A stretch of DNA of 8,983 bases from CAZJYI01 sp964550025 (lineage in GTDB: Bacteria > Verrucomicrobiota > Kiritimatiellia > UBA8416 > CAYOBW01). The DNA is taken from NCBI GenBank assembly GCA_964550025.1, contig CAZJYI010000287.1, positions 1 to 8,983 on the forward strand. Direction: 5' to 3'. Below the pieces are notes generated by a model. The model was given only the letters and a program-made list of their open reading frames with translations. It searched no databases and was not told the DNA's origin. This document shows, one piece after another, positions 6,127-8,983 of this stretch (positions within the stretch are counted from its first letter, which is position 1; every line of letters begins with the position of its first letter). Made by a program: the position numbers and the translations under genes.

Positions 6127-7020
6127 TCACCCGCCGCTTGCATCGTACGGTTCCAGGTGCACGACGACGTCAACCACTTCCTCTTCCTGCTCCTGCAGGC
6201 GCTGTTTCACCAATTCGGAGATATCGTGGCCTTCCTTGACGCTCATCTCGGCAGGCACCAGAACATGCAGGTCGACGGAGATGCTGGAGCAACCCACGTA
6301 GCGCGTCCGCAGTCCGTGCACGTCGCACACGCCGTCCGTCGCCCGCGCGATCGACGCAATGCGATCCCGCGTCGCCGCATCCACCCCGGAATCCAGGAGC
6401 TTGGAAAGGGCCGGTCTCAGGATCTTGAGGGCCGCGTGCAAAATGAAGAGCGACACGGCAACCGTGCCGACGCTGTCCAGGAACGCGAGCCGCGGAACGA
6501 ATACGCATGCCCCAACGGCAACGACGGCCGGCAGAGAGCTCAGTGCATCGGAGCGATGGTGCCAGGCGTTGGCAACAAGCGGCATGGACCGGACCCGCCT
6601 GCCGTGCGAGACCGTCCACCGGTAGAGTCCCTCCTTGCTCAACGCGGAGATCACCGCAGCCACGAAGGGCAACGTGGTGGGCACGGAAAACGCGCGGTTC
6701 GCCAGGGACCGCAAAGCCGTCGCCAGCAGTCCTGCCGCTACGATGACAAGCGAAAGGCCGATCACGAGCGTCACGACCGTCTCCATACGCCGGTGACCGT
6801 GGGGGTGCGTTTCGTCCGCGGGTCTGCCCCAATAGCGCATACCCACCAGGATCACTACGTCCGTCGACAAGTCGGACAGGCTGTGCACGCCGTCGGCAAT
6901 CACAACCTGGCTGTGCCCGAGCCACCCGGCGACCAGCTTCAGCACCGACAGGCACGCATTTGCGGCAGCGCCCGCCAACGTGACGCGCCGCACGACACGG
7001 TTTTGAATTTCGTCCTTCAT
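6127..7020 (-). CDS. Cation diffusion facilitator (CDF) family metal exporter
   Basis: This 297-residue inner-membrane protein has the CDF layout: six hydrophobic segments in the first ~205 residues and a cytoplasmic C-terminal domain (about 208-290). It would export divalent metals such as Zn, Fe, Co or Cd in exchange for protons. The transport site is visible: H46 and D50 in ADGVHSLSD of membrane segment 2, and H154 and D158 in NAWHHRSDALSS of segment 5. This H-x3-D/H-x3-D tetrad corresponds to D45/D49/H153/D157 of E. coli YiiP, with His in place of the first Asp, as is usual in zinc transporters. The loop HPHGHRRME (72-80) after segment 2 is also typical. The Asn-containing site typical of the manganese branch is absent. 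The ATG at 7020 is preceded by AAAAGGG and a good promoter. It is divergent from the unknown gene at 7149. The metal specificity is inferred. Confidence 0.92.
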   Translation of the reverse strand: MKDEIQNRVVRRVTLAGAAANACLSVLKLVAGWLGHSQVVIADGVHSLSDLSTDVVILVGMRYWGRPADETHPHGHRRMETVVTLVIGLSLVIVAAGLLATALRSLANRAFSVPTTLPFVAAVISALSKEGLYRWTVSHGRRVRSMPLVANAWHHRSDALSSLPAVVAVGACVFVPRLAFLDSVGTVAVSLFILHAALKILRPALSKLLDSGVDAATRDRIASIARATDGVCDVHGLRTRYVGCSSISVDLHVLVPAEMSVKEGHDISELVKQRLQEQEEEVVDVVVHLEPYDASGG

Positions 7021-7031
7021 CTGCCCTTTTG

Positions 7032-7060
7032 ATTGTAGGCACTCCCCGTACGCGTTTCAA
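7032..7060 (-). promoter_or_regulatory. Sigma70-like promoter of the CDF transporter gene
   Basis: Read on the minus strand, TTGAAA (7060-7055) and TACAAT (7037-7032) are separated by exactly 17 nt, and each matches five of six consensus positions. This is the best promoter in the window. The predicted start near 7025 leaves only about 5 nt before the ATG at 7020, so the transcript would be almost leaderless. Confidence 0.55.
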
Positions 7061-7072
7061 CCTGAATAGGGG

Positions 7073-7101
7073 TTGTCATCTCAACAATACGGTGGCATCA
7101 T
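7073..7101 (+). promoter_or_regulatory. Candidate promoter of the gene at 7149
   Basis: TTGTCA (7073-7078, five of six) is followed after 17 nt by CATCAT (7096-7101, four of six). Transcription would start near 7108 with a leader of about 40 nt. It lies back-to-back with the CDF promoter, so a shared regulator in the 7061-7072 gap is possible, but no operator is seen. Confidence 0.4.
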
Positions 7102-7148
7102 ACGCGCCTCGTTTTTGACCCGACAGGAAGTACGGAAGGCACGGAACA

Positions 7149-8354
7149 ATGGCTTGGCGGCTGGCCAACAGCGTCTTGCGAGGAGAGATCGACAACCGCG
7201 AACGCGGGCGCGTCAGGGGCAGGATCTGGCTTCTCAACCGGGACGAACCCGTGGAACTGGACCTGCGCGGCGATTGCCTGCGCGATATCGCCGGTTCGCT
7301 CGTTGTCTTCCACAACCCGTCTCCGACGACGGGCGACCTCCTGGACCTGGACGGCGTGCAAACCGGTGTCGTGGGAGACATAACTGCTTCGCGCAAGGTG
7401 CGTGTCTTCGAGGTGTCCCTGGAAGAAGCGCAGAGGCTCCAGGAGGCAGGGCAACAGATCCCGGAACACATTGCCAACGGCCTGTACCTGGAATGGTACA
7501 GCGAGAACGACGGCCGCGTGGTCATCGAGAGCACGGAGTTTGCCGTCGAGATCTCGGAAGCCGCCTGGCGTATGAGCGAACGCGAGGAACGCACGCAACT
7601 GCGCCGCAACATGGAAGCCATCGAAGACTGGATGGACCACCTCCGCGAGGAGGACGAGTACTGGGACGAAGACGAGGAGCTCGACGACGGGGAGCGCGCG
7701 GAGAACCGGCCGCTGAACGAGTTCGAGTGGGAGAAGCGCCTGAGGGAATCCGACGCGCTGGGCCGGAAATACTCCGCCCTGCTCAAGGAGATCATCGACC
7801 ACCCCGAGCGCGACAAGATCATCGCCAGCGAGATGGGGTGGGATTGGGTCGACGAAGCGCCGGAAAGCGAGGCACGTGGGGAAGCCCTGCGCCGGATGTC
7901 CCAGCCCCGCGAAGATCCCGTCCCGCTTGAACCCAACCCGCTCACCGAAGGCAGGGACTGGATCCGCACAACCACCGGCCGGGTAACGCACCCGCTGTCC
8001 CACAGGGCGCACACCGTAGCCCTTGACATGTGGCAACACTGCAGCAAGCGCGGGCTGATGGGCGAATCGGGCAACAGGCACCTGCACGACATGATCTTCC
8101 AGGCGCAGTGCCTCAGCGCCAAACTGGCCGGGGCACTGAACGGCGTCGCCTACGGGCGGGAAGTGGAAGGCGGCTTCATCGTGGCCTGCCTCAAACGCAC
8201 GCTGGCCTACATCAACCGGTCGCTCGCGTCCGCGGAAGTGGTCGCGCGTCGGGAGCTCGTCGCCCCCGAGCGCCTCGCCGCATTCAGGGCCGACCTCTTC
8301 ATGATCCGCCAGGAAACCCTGCAACTCATGAAACACTACCGGCAGGGCCGGTAA
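7149..8354 (+). CDS. Protein of unknown function with acidic central region (401 aa)
   Basis: I do not recognise a named family. The protein is soluble, with no signal peptide or membrane segment. Residues 1-137 look like a beta-rich domain, with strands around RVRGRIWLLN, VELDLRG, SLVVFHN, GVVGDITASRKVRVFEVS and GRVVIESTEFAVEI. Residues 138-205 are charged and probably helical, with a strongly acidic run at 166-182 rich in Glu, Asp and Trp. Residues 190-250 continue as charged helix. After a Pro-rich linker (252-265) comes a helical C-terminal domain (about 280-398) with several His and Cys (H281, H285, H288, H297, C298, H311, H313, C321, C347). I cannot assign a catalytic motif. The coding bias is strong and the ATG at 7149 follows the purine-rich sequence GGAAGGCACGGAACA. 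A terminator directly at the stop suggests a single-gene unit, and the divergent CDF gene does not reveal its role. Confidence 0.85.
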   Translation: MAWRLANSVLRGEIDNRERGRVRGRIWLLNRDEPVELDLRGDCLRDIAGSLVVFHNPSPTTGDLLDLDGVQTGVVGDITASRKVRVFEVSLEEAQRLQEAGQQIPEHIANGLYLEWYSENDGRVVIESTEFAVEISEAAWRMSEREERTQLRRNMEAIEDWMDHLREEDEYWDEDEELDDGERAENRPLNEFEWEKRLRESDALGRKYSALLKEIIDHPERDKIIASEMGWDWVDEAPESEARGEALRRMSQPREDPVPLEPNPLTEGRDWIRTTTGRVTHPLSHRAHTVALDMWQHCSKRGLMGESGNRHLHDMIFQAQCLSAKLAGALNGVAYGREVEGGFIVACLKRTLAYINRSLASAEVVARRELVAPERLAAFRADLFMIRQETLQLMKHYRQGR

Positions 8355-8368
8355 CCCGCCTGTTTTTT
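8341..8368 (+). terminator. Intrinsic terminator overlapping a stop codon
   Basis: GGCAGGG (8341-8347) pairs with CCCGCC (8355-8360), with one bulged A, around the loop CCGGTAA. TGTTTTTT (8361-8368) follows directly. The TAA stop of the preceding gene (8352-8354) lies in the loop. The GC-rich stem and T-run are the standard rho-independent form. Confidence 0.6.
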
Positions 8369-8370
8369 CC

Positions 8371-8399
8371 TTGCCCTGCGGGGGACCAACTCCTAGCAT
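8371..8399 (+). promoter_or_regulatory. Weak candidate promoter of the acyl-CoA dehydrogenase gene
   Basis: TTGCCC (8371-8376), a 17-nt spacer and TAGCAT (8394-8399) fit a sigma70 pattern, four of six matches in each box. Because an intrinsic terminator lies just upstream, the downstream gene needs its own promoter in this spacer, and this is the best candidate I find. Confidence 0.3.
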
Positions 8400-8505
8400 G
8401 CGTGGTTCTTTGGGAGCGAGGCAACACAGTGCCGGGGGCTTCGCAGGTCAGATTGTGACGGACATGCGAACGGCACGGCTGGGTATTTCAGCAGGAGAGG
8501 AGTTC

Positions 8506-8983
8506 ATGGACTACGGTCTTACAGAGATTCAGCAGGATATTCGCGATATCTCGCGCCAGATTACCGAAGAGAAGGTCGTCCCGGTGCGAGAGAAATACGA
8601 CGAAGAGGGCACATTTCCCTGGGACCTCGTGAAGGTCTTTGCCGACGCCGGGCTGTTCGGCATCGCCATCGAGGAAGAGTACGGCGGCATGGGAGGCGGC
8701 GTCATGGACACCGTCGTCTCGGTGGAAGAGCTCTCGAAGGGCTGCGCCGGCATCGCGCTCGCACTCTTCGGAACGGGGCTCGGGACCTATCCCATCATGC
8801 TGTACGGTTCCCCGGAACAGAAGCAGAAATACCTGCCCGCCATCGCGGCGGGAGAACGCCTCGCGGCGTTCGGTCTGACCGAACCCTCCGCCGGCAGCGA
8901 CGCCAGTGGCATACAGACCACGGCCGTCAAGGATGGCGCCAGCTACGTGCTCACCGGCACGAAACAATGGATCACCACCGCCG
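8506..8983 (+). CDS. Acyl-CoA dehydrogenase (N-terminal part, cut by window end)
   Basis: The visible 159 residues form the N-terminal helical domain and the start of the beta domain of an FAD-dependent acyl-CoA dehydrogenase. These enzymes introduce the alpha-beta double bond into acyl-CoA esters and pass electrons to ETF. Diagnostic segments are MDYGLTEIQQDI at the start, GLFGIAIEEEYGGMGGG (49-65), GSPEQKQKYLPAIAAGE (101-117), the family signature GLTEPSAGSDASG (123-135) and LTGTKQWIT (149-157), which helps bind FAD. Substrate chain length cannot be judged because the catalytic Glu and the C-terminal domain are outside the window. The ATG at 8506 follows GGAGAGGAG and matches the usual family start. 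An in-frame ATG at 8464 would add 14 residues and is less likely. The frame is intact to the last base, so the truncation is from the window edge. Confidence 0.93.
   Translation, partial: MDYGLTEIQQDIRDISRQITEEKVVPVREKYDEEGTFPWDLVKVFADAGLFGIAIEEEYGGMGGGVMDTVVSVEELSKGCAGIALALFGTGLGTYPIMLYGSPEQKQKYLPAIAAGERLAAFGLTEPSAGSDASGIQTTAVKDGASYVLTGTKQWITTA

Noticed and set aside
6010..7032. A 340-residue + strand frame that begins with a signal-peptide-like segment (MPCLLAPLFVFAVIF).
   Set aside because: The hydrophobic start is encoded by the tandem repeat, whose 92-bp period shifts frame between copies. The rest is antisense to the CDF transporter and has random composition.
7098..8399. A 433-residue open frame on the minus strand.
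   Set aside because: It is the complement of the + strand gene at 7149-8354. It has no family motif, and the + strand gene has promoter and terminator signals that fit its ends.

Overview
The window is a GC-rich, low-density bacterial segment. It carries seven protein genes (two of them cut by the window edges), mostly single transcription units separated by long spacers full of inverted repeats. A secreted DUF1080 protein, a large periplasmic Prc/Tsp-type protease, a DUF1638 protein and an adenylate-cyclase/FHA fusion together suggest a Gram-negative environmental bacterium. The PVC superphylum or a related lineage such as Hydrogenedentota is my best guess; this is inference, as no taxonomic marker is present. 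A run of exactly 100 Ns (5888-5987) shows this is scaffolded, probably metagenomic, sequence, so gene order across that point is not certain.

Layout: 1-44 is the likely end of an upstream + strand gene. 45-409 is non-coding and holds inverted repeats built on GGGGACGTCC. 410-1174 (-) encodes a DUF1638 protein. 1175-1554 is a divergent spacer with a candidate promoter for 1555-2469 (+), a class III nucleotide cyclase domain fused to an FHA domain. The cyclase half keeps both metal-binding aspartates but has lost three other canonical active-site residues. 2470-2789 contains a BIME-like pair of inverted REP sequences (2514-2674), each beginning with GTAG, followed by the promoter and a strong ribosome binding site of 2790-3524 (+), a secreted DUF1080 protein. 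3608-5806 (+) is a complete tail-specific protease.

5807-6126, between the convergent protease and cation transporter genes, is filled by an imperfect tandem repeat of about 92 bp that surrounds the assembly gap. 6127-7020 (-) is a cation diffusion facilitator. A compact divergent spacer (7021-7148) holds convincing promoters for it and for 7149-8354 (+), an unrecognised 401-residue protein with a very acidic middle. That gene ends in an intrinsic terminator that includes its own stop codon. 8506-8983 (+) is the first 159 codons of an acyl-CoA dehydrogenase.

The genes do not form an evident pathway. The DUF1080 protein and the protease share a strand and both have signal peptides, but an apparent promoter separates them. 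The points most worth a second look are the divergent cyclase-FHA protein, the BIME-like element, the gap-spanning tandem repeat and the unrecognised 401-residue protein.
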